Assembly (NCBI RefSeq): GCF_026213295.1
Contig: NC_079425.1
Location: 12,458,821 to 12,522,820 of the forward strand
Source of the DNA: Gadus chalcogrammus
Taxonomy: Eukaryota > Chordata > Actinopteri > Gadiformes > Gadidae
Reading direction: 5' to 3'
DNA: 64,000 nt
Shown here: positions 35,325 through 46,779 of the stretch, in pieces
How the letters are laid out: the number at the start of each line of letters is the position of its first letter
Position numbering within the stretch: the stretch's first letter is position 1
Notes under the pieces: model-generated
What the model saw: the letters and a program-made list of their open reading frames with translations, nothing else
Told to the model about the DNA's origin: nothing
Databases searched by the model: none
Position numbers and translations under genes: made by a program

Positions 35325-35499
35325 ATGTTCAATCTAGTGTGTGTTGTTTATGCACATGTAACCTTGCAATGCTGAGGCACAATAAGATGGCCATCGTACG
35401 ATGGCTGCGGCCATCTTGTTGTATAGAATCGCTTCTTTCACCTTATTCTACAACAAAAATATAACCTGGATGCAATCCAGAGATAATATTCCCCCGTTT

Positions 35500-35880
35500 G
35501 TCCCTTTTACAAGTTCCTTTGACAGCTTCTGATCTTCAAAGGATCTAAAAGCACAACAGAGAAACTGAACGAAAAAAAATTCCAGGTGATTAGCATAAAA
35601 TGCACTGGGCTGCATTCCGTGTGGCCGCCTTGGCAGGGCTCAAACCACTGTAATTGCGAAGCATTTTGTTTGGCTTCATTGATGTGGTGTGAGGGTTCTG
35701 TCGGAGCGCCTAGCACAGCACGCCGACATGTCTTGTCGACTTCTCCAAGCCTTTGATGACGGCTTGGAGCACAGAGTTCCGTCGTCAATGACAGCTGTGA
35801 CACTATCACACACCGTCAAACTTTCCTGCAAACACTCCTGGCTGTCAGCCTGCACGGCTATAGGTGCTGCTAGGACTCAA
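35500..35880. promoter_or_regulatory. candidate conserved non-coding element
   Basis: Unique sequence containing TGACAGCTGTGA at 35789-35800, one mismatch from the palindromic TGACAGCTGTCA bound by TALE homeodomain proteins (MEIS/TGIF type), plus GGTGATTAGCATAAAATGC. Function is inferred from motif texture only. Confidence 0.22.
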
Positions 35881-36460
35881 AGGCTCGGTCTGCCCCTATT
35901 AAGGGAGATGTGTTCGCACACCTGACCGCGGTGCTGGTTCATAGAGACAGGAACACTACGGCTCTCTGTAGCATGGGAAGCTGTTTTACACGTGATGAAA
36001 TGGCTGTTGGCATGGATACGGATATCTTCAGGTCCCAGAAGTGTGAGGGATGGAGACGAACGGCTCTGTTCAAATAAACACACCTAATAATACTACTAAT
36101 AATAAGGATGATGCTGCACGTCTATATTTACACTTGAATGAGTTCAACAGAACTGTGAGTCTGCGGCTCGCAGGGAGATGGCGTTGCGTAGTGGCACCTT
36201 CTTCTAACTGGGGGCGAAATGTGTTCTCACCGTCTCTTCTTTGTGTGGGTTAATTACAGAGGAAAGGAGCCGTGAACTGCACTTAGACGGATCATTTTCT
36301 GAAAAATAAGAAAGTCGCAGCCACATTAACAGAGCTAATTGGTTATCAGTTGGTTTAAAATGATAATAGGGTAGTTTGGACCTTTATTAGATTCCAGGCT
36401 GGTTATGTTGGAAAGAGAAGCTATTTTATCTTTGGATCAATAGGTCAACCATACAGATAT
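35881..36460. other. unique non-coding sequence
   Basis: No recognisable feature. Confidence 0.5.
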
Positions 36461-36463
36461 CGA

Positions 36464-36505
36464 TGACTTTAATTATCCCGGAGGAAATTATTGCAACTAT
36501 GTTCA
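36464..36505 (-). mobile_element. LINE/SINE 3'-end fragment
   Basis: GACTTTAATTATCCCGGAGG followed by AAATTATTGCAACTATG resembles the reversed retroposon tail also seen at 17384 and 39760 (TTTATTNATCCC...GGAAATT). Truncated, with no body visible. Confidence 0.55.
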
Positions 36506-36965
36506 GAGCTTTTGACTCACACTTGCTAGAATACTCGCAATTCAAAGACACTCATAACAAGCACAGAATAGGTATCATTTTACAAATTATATTCTTCACA
36601 GGAAAGACCTTTACAATTCTACATCTCTGACCAATTTAACAGTTTTGCATTGAATAATGTCCACCATCTTATGCTTTTAACTCGCTATTAGGCTTATTGG
36701 AAAAACTAGTCCCAGTTGTTTAATCAGGCACATTTTTATGCTTGTTTCACAAAGTGAAAGATTCTTAAAGAGGAAAGCACTTAACTGCTCCGCTACAAAG
36801 AGAGGGATGGACTCGACATGACTGTACATGTAGACACAGTCCGAAAACACGGTTCAAGTGTGTCCGTTCGGAGTTGGAGACCAGTCCTTGGCATTGAGAG
36901 TGTACAAGTGTACGTACTGTCTGCCTGTATGACCTATGACTCATCAGAATTCTTAACCCAGCTCA
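36506..36965. other. unique AT-rich non-coding sequence
   Basis: No recognisable feature. Confidence 0.5.
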
Positions 36966-36966
36966 T

Positions 36967-36969
<3 letters not shown>

Positions 36970-37038
<69 letters not shown>
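36970..37038. repeat. (TA)34 microsatellite
   Basis: Uninterrupted TA array of 69 bp. Confidence 0.97.
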
Positions 37039-37041
<3 letters not shown>

Positions 37042-38185
37042 CCTTGGATACAAAAGTAACCACTTGAGATGTTGCTATCGTTTGAAAGCAGAGGACTCCG
37101 TTATCATTCGGTGTAAAAGATGAACTTTGCTGGATAAAACCAAAGAGTTGCTCCCTATTGAATAGACTTTCTATCGTAGTTCTTTTGTTGAGAGGTCACG
37201 GGTCATTAAGAATCAGGTCGATAATGCCTTGATTCGTCTTTAATGCTGAAATCGAAACCCTCCAAACCTGTATCGACTCTTCATCTTTGAACCTTGAAGA
37301 AAATTGATTCACGTTTCTGCTAAAGAGAAGGGAAAAAAAGGAATAAAACAGAATATGAAATGAGTAAGCTCATGTAACTTTTTTAAGGGCTGATAGATTG
37401 CTTCATCTTCATGGTTAGTAACTCTCATTACTAACCACACAGGGGAAAATCTATTTGCGATGCTTAAACAGAAATGCCAATGTGAAGTATCTTGGAGATC
37501 TTGAAGTAATCCATTGGGAAATAGTATGATATTTCTCTGTCACGCAGACAGTAAATTGCTCTGTAATTTCTTTGTCTTCAATGCCATAATTTTAACACAA
37601 ATCGTATGGTTCCACGCAGATAAATATATTTATAACTTCATTGTTCTCGATGTTTGAGTTTGCCTGGAGAACTTTTTTGTACGGGAATGTGTGGGACGCT
37701 TCTGTGACATAATCAGATAGTAAATCTATATTTATTTGAAATAAACTATTGATTTATTCACACTAACATGACGGCGCCCTCCCTAGAAGAGATCAGGACT
37801 GTTCACTTTCTGCACGGCCAAAGCTTTTGCTTTCCTTTCAAAGATGAACAGCACTCTGGTCCAACACTGCAATGTTTCCTCTGGTAACCACAAACTGCAT
37901 ACTGATAAATCATGATCCCGATAGCTTGATCATCAGACACCACGAAAATCAATAACTGCCAACTTATTTTCTTTACATTTATTTTATTTTCGTTTTTGGT
38001 TTAATAAAAAATGCATACGTTGGGTGACCACCATGGCTGCGATAAGTATTTACAATGTTTCTGCTGTTGTTGTTGGAGCACAACGCAGTGCTCCTACTGT
38101 CTGGGGACCGACATGAGGATGGCTGGGAGGTAACTCTGTCTGCAGTTTTTCCCCTGAATTCACTACAATACACTCCTGCTAGTTC
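37039..38185. other. unique AT-rich non-coding sequence with a 10 bp perfect hairpin
   Basis: TGGTTAGTAA at 37412-37421 and TTACTAACCA at 37428-37437 form a perfect inverted repeat around a 6 bp loop. No gene is visible. Confidence 0.5.
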
Positions 38186-38189
38186 GACT

Positions 38190-38370
38190 AAGTTAAGGCT
38201 CTGGTAGAGCCTCTAGTCAGTTAGGAGACACCTGCTCCGGACTCTAATTAGGGGACACTGGTAATAGTCTATTACGTTTGAGGCACTGGTGCAGTTTTTT
38301 AGTTATGAGATACTGGTAGAGTCTATTAGTAAGGAGATGCTGGTAGTCTATTTTTTAAGAGACACTAATT
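38190..38370. repeat. degenerate GAGACACTGGTAGAGTCTA repeat
   Basis: GGAGACACCTG, GGGGACACTGGTAATAGTCT, GAGATACTGGTAGAGTCTAT and GGAGATGCTGGTAGTCTATT recur every 30-50 bp: a diverged minisatellite of about five units. Confidence 0.7.
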
Positions 38371-38556
38371 ACCGTTTACTCGAGACAAGTTTAAATTCAA
38401 CCTTAAAAATGAAATAAAATTAGACCACAACCAAGGTTGAGCTATTTAGACTAGTTCCCCGCAATATATTTTTTATGTTGAACAGTCTGGTTGCTGTTTG
38501 GAAACTGTTTGGTATTTTTGGCGACTTAAAGCACATAATTCCTATTTCCTATTGTT

Positions 38557-39170
38557 ATGTTCCTCTTCCTTCTCTCCTTTTCTCACTCCCTCTCTCTCCC
38601 TTACTCTATCTTTCTCTTTCTCTCTCTCACACACAGACATACACTCACGATTTTGAGTTATTTTGCTCCGCCTCATTGTAGAACTTATCCCTTATCTCTC
38701 TCTCTTTCAACCCTTCTTTATTTTTTTACCCCGTCTTTCTTGTCTTCGTGTTTCTTATGTTCTCTAACCTCTCTCCATTTTTCCTCTCCTCCTCCTATCT
38801 CCTCCTCTCCTCCTCTTTTCTTTCTTTGTTCTTCTAATTCTCAACTGTGACGCTTTCTGCTTGAATCACTCCTATTGGAGTCCTTAGTAATTATTGAACC
38901 ATGCCCAACTCCTATCCTCTATTCTCCTCCCTTTGCTGCTCTCTTTCTCTTGTCTCTTCCCTCCTCCATCTCCTCTCTTCTTCTCTCCTCTTCTGCCCTC
39001 TACTTGATCATCTTTTTCTATTCTGTCCATCTCCCCAGTATCCTCTCCTCTCTCATCTTCTCTCTTGCCTCCTGCTTTCTCACATCTTCTCTACTCCCCC
39101 CCCCCCCCCCCCCCCCCCCCTCCCTCCCTCTCCGTCCCTCCCTCTCTCTTCCTCTGGGAGTCAGGTTACT
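38557..39170. repeat. pyrimidine-rich tract with C25 run
   Basis: Long CT-rich strand (CTCTCTCC and TCCTCCTC blocks), interrupted by unique sequence near 38640-38690 and 38850-38910, with an uninterrupted C25 at 39096-39120. A G13 run follows at 39289-39301. Ser/Leu/Pro frames are artefacts. Confidence 0.9.
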
Positions 39171-39604
39171 TCTGGCACACATGGCTTTAGGAACGGATCA
39201 AATGTAATAAAGTGTCCTTAGATTTTGTTTGCCTGGAACGTCTCTGCGGTAAAGACTAGGCTTAGTCAAGCAGAAGATACGAATGGGAGGGGGGGGGGGG
39301 GTACACTTGTTTTTCTCGCAGATGCCAAGAGACTGCTGGTTTTCAAAGAGTAGATTTCCGCGGTTTGAAGTAAAACAGCTGAACACCAACTTTATTTATG
39401 TGCTCACTTTTAAGAGGCCACTTGAAAGCAATGAAGATAGGCTGTGAGCCGACAAACACGCGCCAAGCGGCCATACTTCTGTTAATCACCCCGCTCCATG
39501 GCTCACCGTAGCCACAGAGTCTTTGGTGTCGAAAACAACTCAGGAGAACAAAGTGTGACCGTTCTCCAGCAACAGAGCACACTGGGCCAGAGCCAGACCT
39601 GTTG

Positions 39605-39925
39605 ATGTACCAATACACAGTTGATTAAGTGAAGTATTGCTACCTGTTCTACCAATACATAGTTGACTTAGTGAAGTACTGCTCTCTGTTGTACGAAATA
39701 GTTTATTGAGTCAGTATCTGTTAATCATTTATTTATTCCTGAGGATATTGTTTGTTACAAAAACATTACTGTTGGGCTGTTGTAACAAGTTCATTTCCCA
39801 TGCATGGGATGAAATAAAGTTATTCTATTCTTCTTCTTCTACTTATAGTACTACCTGCTTTCCAAGAACACCGTTTACTGAGCAACACTAATACCTGTTT
39901 TTATAGTACACAGTTAGCAGTACTG
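39605..39925. repeat. degenerate ~48 bp minisatellite, interrupted
   Basis: ACCAATACACAGTTGATTAA and ACCAATACATAGTTGACTTA, with GTGAAGTAYTGCTMYCTGTT, recur at about 48 bp. Diverged copies continue after an insertion at about 39720-39840 (CACCGTTTACTGAGCAACAC and ACACAGTTAGCAGTAC). Confidence 0.65.
39760..39840 (+). mobile_element. LINE/SINE 3'-end fragment
   Basis: AACAAGTTCATTTCCCATGC followed by ATGGGATGAAATAAAGTT and a CTATTCTTCTTCTTCT tail matches the usual teleost pattern ATTTCCC...GGGATNAATAAAGT plus short tandem tail. It sits inside the degenerate minisatellite, which dates it as younger than that array. Confidence 0.6.
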
Positions 39926-39930
39926 GGTGT

Positions 39931-41105
39931 AAACAATTGCAGACAATTTAAAGACAATTGGAGAGCATTTATATTCAACTAAATATAGAATGTACACTGT
40001 GCATGACTCTTCAGTTCTGATTGTGTCCATAATTGTGTCAGGAGAAGACATTTTGAAGACAAACCCTGAATAAACATGTTCAATATTCAATAAACATACA
40101 ATACCAAATATAGACTATCAAATGTCATATTTTTTTTCCAATTGTTAGTGGGCGATCAAAACACAATCGTCCATCAAACCAAATAAAAGTAAAAAGATGC
40201 CGAGCATACGTTCACAACGCATTGACAATTATCTATTTTATCCCAGGAGCTGAAAATAGCCGAGGAGTGAGCGCTTTAGTTTCTCCTGTCTTGTCAGTCA
40301 TGTCTTCTCTTCTTCTGTTCCTCGGCACGGAGGATAAGTCACTTCTGTCAGATCTCTGACGAGGTCTTAATTCACTTCACCTGATACTCATATTTCTCTT
40401 CACCGCTCCTACGGTGTCTGCCAGACGCTGTTTGAAGGGCTTTTATAGAATGTTCTGATGCCCTTTCCTCAGCGAATGTATCTCTGCTTCCATGGAAACA
40501 GTGGAGCTGGAAGACGTGCTGTTGGACAGCCGCACGTCGGTAGAATTCTGACCTACATGTGTTGACTTCTAAGCTTTAGAGAACCATGCCAGAGCGTAGT
40601 AAGAGGCCTGATATGATTGTGAAAAATCCTTAGCCTTAATTGATAATCTGTGGATGATGGTGGATTATAGTTCTTTGACTACTCCTTGTTTTTTCTAATA
40701 ATTCATTTTTGTATCCTTTCTTTTTGTTCATTTTGTTCCAATTCATTTTTTGCCTTTTAATTATCATCTTACATGCAGAGTATATCCAGCCCGCTTAAGG
40801 ACTAATTGAATAATTACGTTTCATATCGGTGGGCAAATATCATCCATTTCTTCAGCGTTAGTCGCAGAGAACTTGCCAGTTCTTGTTCTGGAGCTCTTGC
40901 CCTTTTGATGAATAATGGAGGAGACTTTAAAAGTTGAGGTGTGTGCTGTTCTCTGGAGGTCTCAATTAGAGAGCTGGACCATGGCCACATCACACGCCTC
41001 GCTCCTCTCTGTTGGTCGCCGCTTTTGAGAACCACCCAACTGTCGATTTAAAGAACAACATGAACCAAACTAAGACCCACCAGCAGATGGCCCAAAGTAA
41101 CTTCA
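39931..41105. other. unique non-coding sequence
   Basis: No recognisable gene. Confidence 0.5.
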
Positions 41106-41109
41106 CTGC

Positions 41110-41305
41110 GTACACACCAAGATTCACCAACACCTCCCCCTCCCCACCACCACTCATACTTCCCACCACCATCACAACCACTAGAACCTCCACCAACATC
41201 ACCTCCACTATACCGGCTCCCCACACCAATCACCACCACTAATATCTCCACCAACATCCCCTCCACCTCCACCAACTCCACCACCTCCACAACCACTAAT
41301 AACCT
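41110..41305. repeat. degenerate ACC/CCA-rich tract
   Basis: CACCAACACCTCCCCC, CCACCACCACT and ACCTCCACCAACATCACC repeats, nearly G-free. Short Val/Gly and Thr/Pro frames are artefacts. Confidence 0.8.
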
Positions 41306-42540
41306 TGTGAGAACTTGTCACGTGTGCGAGTTTTTCTGGAGCCAAGGGTCTATCATGCATTCTGTTATAGGCTTTTTACTTATAATGCAATGGTAGCTAA
41401 ACGTTACTGGACAGTTTTTGCACTGGTTGTCTAGAGGGTTTTTTAAAGGGTGGCCTGGTTTGAGATGGTGGTCTATGTTCGCGATGGGGTTCTTTTGTAA
41501 TTGCAATGCCATAGAGGTCTTGCGTTTGGAACTGTTTTGTTTTTGATGTGCTGGTCTGTGTGCGCTATAGTCTTGTGTTTGCTATGCGCTGGTAGTCTGA
41601 GTGAATTGGTTGTGCAGTAAAGCGTGTGTGTAGGAGAAGTGGTAGCACGGCGAGCAGAGGGTTGCTGCTCCGTAACGAACCAAGCAATAGCCAATCATAG
41701 CTCTGGCAGTGGTACACCTAAATGCACTATTTGTACCAAATGCTTTTTCGTCGATAGGTTTTCACTATACTAAAAGCCAAGAAACAGTCTCTGACATGCA
41801 TTAGTGTGGTGTATTGCTCAGGGCCCGCTGCTGGTTCTTCAGTCTTATATTCTATGCCTATGACTACATGGACATGCCTCTTGTATAAGCAGGGGAGAAA
41901 AACAGCTTTCCCAACAGTGCAAAGTCCTCTGCTGGGTCTTTTGCAGTACGTTGGAGGGAGATAGCGTTCCCCGCCAGGAATTGGGTCCTTAACGAAGGCC
42001 CTTCTCCTTCCAGTTATAGGGGAACTGCGCTACCAGGCTGAGGGCGTGTTGTGCTATCAGGGGAATTATAGTGCGTTGTTGTTTCCTTATTGTGAGCATG
42101 CATATTGCATGACGCCCCCTGTTGTCGGTCCTGCAGAGGCACGGCCCATTAAAAGCCTTTACGTGTTCAGCTGCAAGCACATGCATCATTGAAGCCATGT
42201 CATCTTTCACTAAGAATTGAAAGAGGAAACAACATTACTGATGAGGAACTCAACGTACATTCTAGAGAGAGGGAGAGGTACGCTGATTCAGGTCTCATCT
42301 ACACAAGCTTACACTAAATACTATGAGGTCGCTGAATTAAAATACTGTGTAACATTTACACTGGCAATGTCAGCCAGGATGTTAGCACACCCTCCACCCC
42401 TCTACCCCTGACCAGACACGCACACACACACACACATCTGAAGCTATCAGATAATGAACACGTCCTCTGAGCTACCCGAATGAGTTTCAGGAAAAATGCT
42501 GACACCCCATGTTCGATGCACTACTACCTAATTGTATTTA
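41306..42540. other. unique non-coding sequence
   Basis: No recognisable gene. A short (CA)n lies at 42419-42436. Confidence 0.5.
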
Positions 42541-42663
42541 TTTCTATATTATATAGATATTAAATAACTATCTATATTCATATTATTGTGTACATATAAT
42601 TATATATAATTATTCATTATATTATGTCATGTTACCAAATTATACATCTGTTATAATGTATAA

Positions 42664-42732
<69 letters not shown>

Positions 42733-42800
42733 CATGTCATGCTACGTAAATATATATATATATATATATTAAATAAATAATTATATAATAATTATGTAAG
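42541..42800. repeat. (TA)n compound AT-rich array
   Basis: TATATA arrays at about 42668-42729 and 42750-42769 within sequence nearly devoid of G and C. ATTATCATGTCATGCTACGT between them is related to ATTATGTCATGTTACC at about 42620, a hint of a larger repeat unit. Confidence 0.92.
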
Positions 42801-43039
42801 TCTCATAATTCATATGGTCGTTTTCTCCTTGAATCTTCTCTTTGTCTCCATGAAAATTCAGCGGCACTGGCTGATTAAAAACTATTTCTAGATTAACTGA
42901 ATCAGCGACCATATATATGTCAATGGGAAAGGAGAGAGAGATATTGTGTCATACATATGGTATATCTTCATGTCTTCTACAAGTGGAGGTGCAGCCCTGT
43001 AAAAAAGGATGCCTCCAAATGTACTAAAATACTGCTCAG

Positions 43040-43400
43040 GCCGCTCTCTTTCCTTCTCACAATCATTTCTCTATTTGTCTCCCTGGATCTCTTCTCCTTA
43101 TCTCTCTCTCTCTCTCTCTCTCCCTCTCCCTCTCCCTCTCTCTCTCTCTCTCTTTCTCCCTTGTGTTTGAGTGCCAGTTTTTTAATTCAGACGTCTCCCC
43201 ATGCGTCCCAATGGTCAGTCCTCTCCCCTTTCTTATTATTTCCCCCTCCCTTTCTCTCCCGCCCCTTTCTTTCCCCCGGTCTCTCCCTAGGTATATCTCT
43301 CTCCCTTTTCTCTTCATCTCCCTCTCTCCCTTTCTCTCTGTCCCTCTCTTCGTTTCCCCCACTGTCCCTATGTCTCTCTCCCCTCCAAATCCCAGTGGTG
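43040..43400. repeat. pyrimidine-rich (CT)n tract
   Basis: CTCTCTCTC and CCCTCTCCCTC blocks, degenerate, with unique sequence at 43160-43215. Confidence 0.85.
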
Positions 43401-43479
43401 ATGCTCAGTCTGTCCAGCTGTGGTGACTACCTGTGCCGTAGTCTTTGTAGGTCAGGGAATAACACGGCGTGTCATGTAG

Positions 43480-43640
43480 CGGTGGTGGCAGCTTGGGCCC
43501 CTGGGGCCGCGGGGGCCTTTAATTACATTTCTCTGGTGGTCCAGGAGAAAGGAATTAAACAGGACTGTTTTCCTAATCAGGCCTGGCTGGCCCAGAACCA
43601 CCGCCGCCCGCAAATGAAAAAGAGCATTAGAGCGTAAAGC
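43480..43640. promoter_or_regulatory. candidate conserved homeodomain-site cluster
   Basis: Unique sequence in which CCTTTAATTACATTT, GGAATTAAACAGG and CCTAATCAGG fall within about 65 bp, three homeodomain-type cores next to a GC-rich block. It lies directly after a pyrimidine tract and before GT arrays. CNE-like; conservation not tested. Confidence 0.28.
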
Positions 43641-43671
43641 ATCGAGTCATGCTTACGCAGTCAACAACTGG

Positions 43672-44095
<424 letters not shown>

Positions 44096-44251
44096 GAACA
44101 GACCTGTGCGTGCGTGTTCTTTCCAATGTGTTTAGCGTCTTGAGGAGGGACATTTGTTCCCATTTCCTCGGCCTGGTCGCCGCGTCTCTCCAGAGGCATG
44201 CTGGGAAATATGTTGCTATTGATTGGTGTCCTTGTGAAGCAGGGGGCGTGA

Positions 44252-44271
44252 GGGGGGGGGGGGGGGGGGGG
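44252..44271. repeat. G20 run
   Basis: Twenty consecutive G on the plus strand. Confidence 0.95.
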
Positions 44272-44600
44272 TTGTTCTCGAGCAACACTTGTGTGACAAG
44301 GGACAGCTAACCGTTGGAGAGAGAAAATGGGAGTGAGAGAACCATATTACACAACTACAACACATTAAGGTTACAGTCCGCTGATGGACAGCAGGCCATT
44401 ATAACTTTGGCTCCCTCGTCTTTCACCTCCTTTTCCCCATCTCTCCATGAACCCTGCCCCCTTCCCCTCCTTATCTTCCTCTCTGTTTGATTTGCCTCTT
44501 TTCATATTATCAGTTTTTTTCCTGACAGATGTGGCCATGCATTTCTGAACTCATCGGCTGCTGTTTAGAGTTCAGAAATATCCACTGGAGCGTTTAATAC
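44272..44600. other. unique non-coding sequence
   Basis: No recognisable feature apart from pyrimidine-rich sequence at 44400-44490. Confidence 0.5.
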
Positions 44601-44604
44601 TCTG

Positions 44605-45095
44605 TACGTTACTGTAGACATTAGTGTATACTCTATGAACACTGTCAATTAGTGTATACTATATGAACACTTTACATAACTATATGATACATGAACACTG
44701 TACTTATATAATATATGAAAACTGTACATTAGTATACAGTATATGATGACTACATTATTATTATACTATATGAACACTGTACATTATTATACAGTATATA
44801 AAGACAATACATTATTATATGCTACATGAACAATGTACATTATTATGCTGTATATAGTGACTGTACATTAGTATATACAGTATATAATGACTATACATTA
44901 TTAGATGCAAAAAGAATACATTATTATATACTACATGAAGCTGTCCATTAGTAAATACTGCAGGAATACTATACATTATTATATAGTTAATGAACATTGT
45001 ACATACGTATATATTATATGAAAACTGTACATTAGTTTACACTATATGAACACTCTACATAAGTGTATGAACACGTACATGAACACGTATCATAT
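44605..45095. repeat. ~28 bp AT-rich minisatellite
   Basis: About 17 diverged tandem copies with core TATGAACACTGTACATTA plus a TATAC-rich part. ATGAAC-type markers fall at 44635, 44663 and 44691 (28 bp spacing) and then vary between 23 and 30 bp. Confidence 0.9.
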
Positions 45096-45262
45096 ATGAA
45101 TACCGTGACAAGCATGTTGCGGTATTCATCCTGACATGGTGATATACCAGAGGTCAGAGGTGAGGGGCGGATATCCTCCTGACCTTTGACCTGAGGTTTG
45201 ATGAGTTCTGTCCTTCGGACACAACCTTGTTCTTCAAGATCGGGTCAAGGGAGAGAGAGAGC

Positions 45263-45267
45263 GTGTG

Positions 45268-45327
<60 letters not shown>
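45263..45327. repeat. (GT)n microsatellite
   Basis: GT array with one TT interruption near 45282, preceded by GAGAGAGAGC. Degenerate GT continues to about 45430. Confidence 0.95.
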
Positions 45328-45329
<2 letters not shown>

Positions 45330-45769
45330 GGCTGTGTTTGTGTATTTGTGCTTGCACGTTGGGGGGAGGCAGGGGTTCTGGGTGTTGTGATAGACAAATG
45401 TGTGTTTGTGAGTGTGGTGTGTGTGTGCTGACTTATGCATGTGTATTTCTGTTGTTAAAGGTATGTATGAGAGAGGGAGGATAGAGAGAGCAAGGACTGC
45501 TTTACAGAGAGCGGGAGGGAGAGACAGACAGAGAGAGAGACGTAGAGAGATAGCTGGGGCTAGTGACGCTTTGGAGGGAGAACTCATGCAGATCAGAGCC
45601 ATACTGGGAGGTGTCCCGGTCTAACTGGTTTCGGCAGCTCAATGTATCAGGGGAGGCAGCAGATCCACGCTCCATCATATCACCCCCACTGCTCAGGTGG
45701 AACACATCACAAGGCTGTAGAAGACAAGAGGAAAGATTGATGACTGAAGAGAGACATGTATTCCCAGAG

Positions 45770-45914
<145 letters not shown>

Positions 45915-46083
45915 CGGGGTAGACTCAAGTCCTTTCTGATGTATGCCTTTGGTTGACACGGAAATGAAAAATTGTCAATTTAAAATGGCTGGATGTATGG
46001 CAGGCTGGTAATACCAAATGATGTTATTGCATCATATTTAAATGCTACATGTATGTGGAAATGAATCCTTTTATATTCTGCCC

Positions 46084-46779
46084 ATCAAAGTCTGATGAGT
46101 GGGTGAATGCTGCCGATACTTCGCCCATCAATCTGGAGGGTGAAACACTTGAGGAGGTAGAAGAGTTCACCTACCTAGGCAGCATTTTTGACAAACAGGG
46201 CGGAACTGATGCCGATGTACGCGTTAGGACTGGCAAGGCCAGAGGAGCATTCATCCAACTTAAGAACATCTGGAGTTCAAGGGACCTGGCCATCACAACA
46301 AAGATCCGGATCTTCAACACCAATGTAAAGTCAGTTCTGCTGTACGGAGCCGAAACATGGAGAACCACTGTGCGCACCATAAACAAAATCCAAACCTTCA
46401 TCAATAACTGCCTTAGACAAATACTCTGTATCCACTGGCCCGACACCATCAGTAACAAAGATCTGTGGCAAAGAACCAACCAGCGACCTGCTGAGGAAGA
46501 GATCATCAAAAGACGTTGGAGATGGATAGGACATACTCTCCGCAAACCCGGCTCAAATGTAACAAAGCAATCTTTGAAGTGGAACCCCCAAGGAAAAAGG
46601 AAGAGAGGACGACCAAGAAGTTCCTGGCGCAGAGAGGTGGAGGCAGACACCAAGCGGATGGGCTACACGTGGGGACAGCTGGAGAAGTTATCGCAGGACC
46701 GGGATGCTTGGAGAACCCTTGTTGACGGCCTAAGCCCCAGTAGGGGTAAAAGGCGATGATGATGATGATCAAAGTCTGA
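46084..46779 (+). mobile_element. 5'-truncated LINE (RTE-like) with 12 bp target duplication
   Basis: ATCAAAGTCTGA occurs at 46084-46095 and again at 46768-46779, flanking a 672 bp insert. The insert opens inside a reverse-transcriptase reading frame and closes a few bases after its stop codon with a (GAT)n tail (46755-46769). The lack of a 3' UTR, the trinucleotide tail and the 5' truncation fit target-primed reverse transcription by an RTE-clade LINE. The clade is inferred from the tail and from similarity of the C-terminal region to BovB-like proteins. The empty site would read TTCTGCCC, one copy of the 12-mer, then ACAGGAAG. Confidence 0.9.
46097..46759 (+). pseudogene. C-terminal part of LINE endonuclease/reverse transcriptase
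   Basis: About 220 codons are open to the TGA at 46757-46759, with no frameshift or internal stop. The sequence covers only the region C-terminal to the RT catalytic core: [13 protein letters not shown] (near the start), [54 protein letters not shown] and [20 protein letters not shown]. This order is typical of non-LTR polyproteins after the RT domain. The endonuclease domain, the catalytic YxDD and most of the RT are absent, so it cannot act by itself. The first in-frame ATG (46049) and 16 codons lie in host DNA upstream of the insertion, so that start is accidental. The intact frame argues for a fairly recent insertion. Confidence 0.88.

Noticed and set aside
37412..37437. microRNA precursor hairpin
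   Set aside because: The stem is only 10 bp with a 6 bp loop, far short of a pre-miRNA, and flanking bases do not extend pairing.
42957..43637. 226-codon plus-strand frame
   Set aside because: Its middle is Ser/Leu/Pro from a CT-rich tract, and the non-repeat ends have no domain.
46049..46096. N-terminal 16 residues and ATG of the reverse-transcriptase frame
   Set aside because: These bases are upstream host DNA including the first target duplication, so the start codon is accidental to the insertion.
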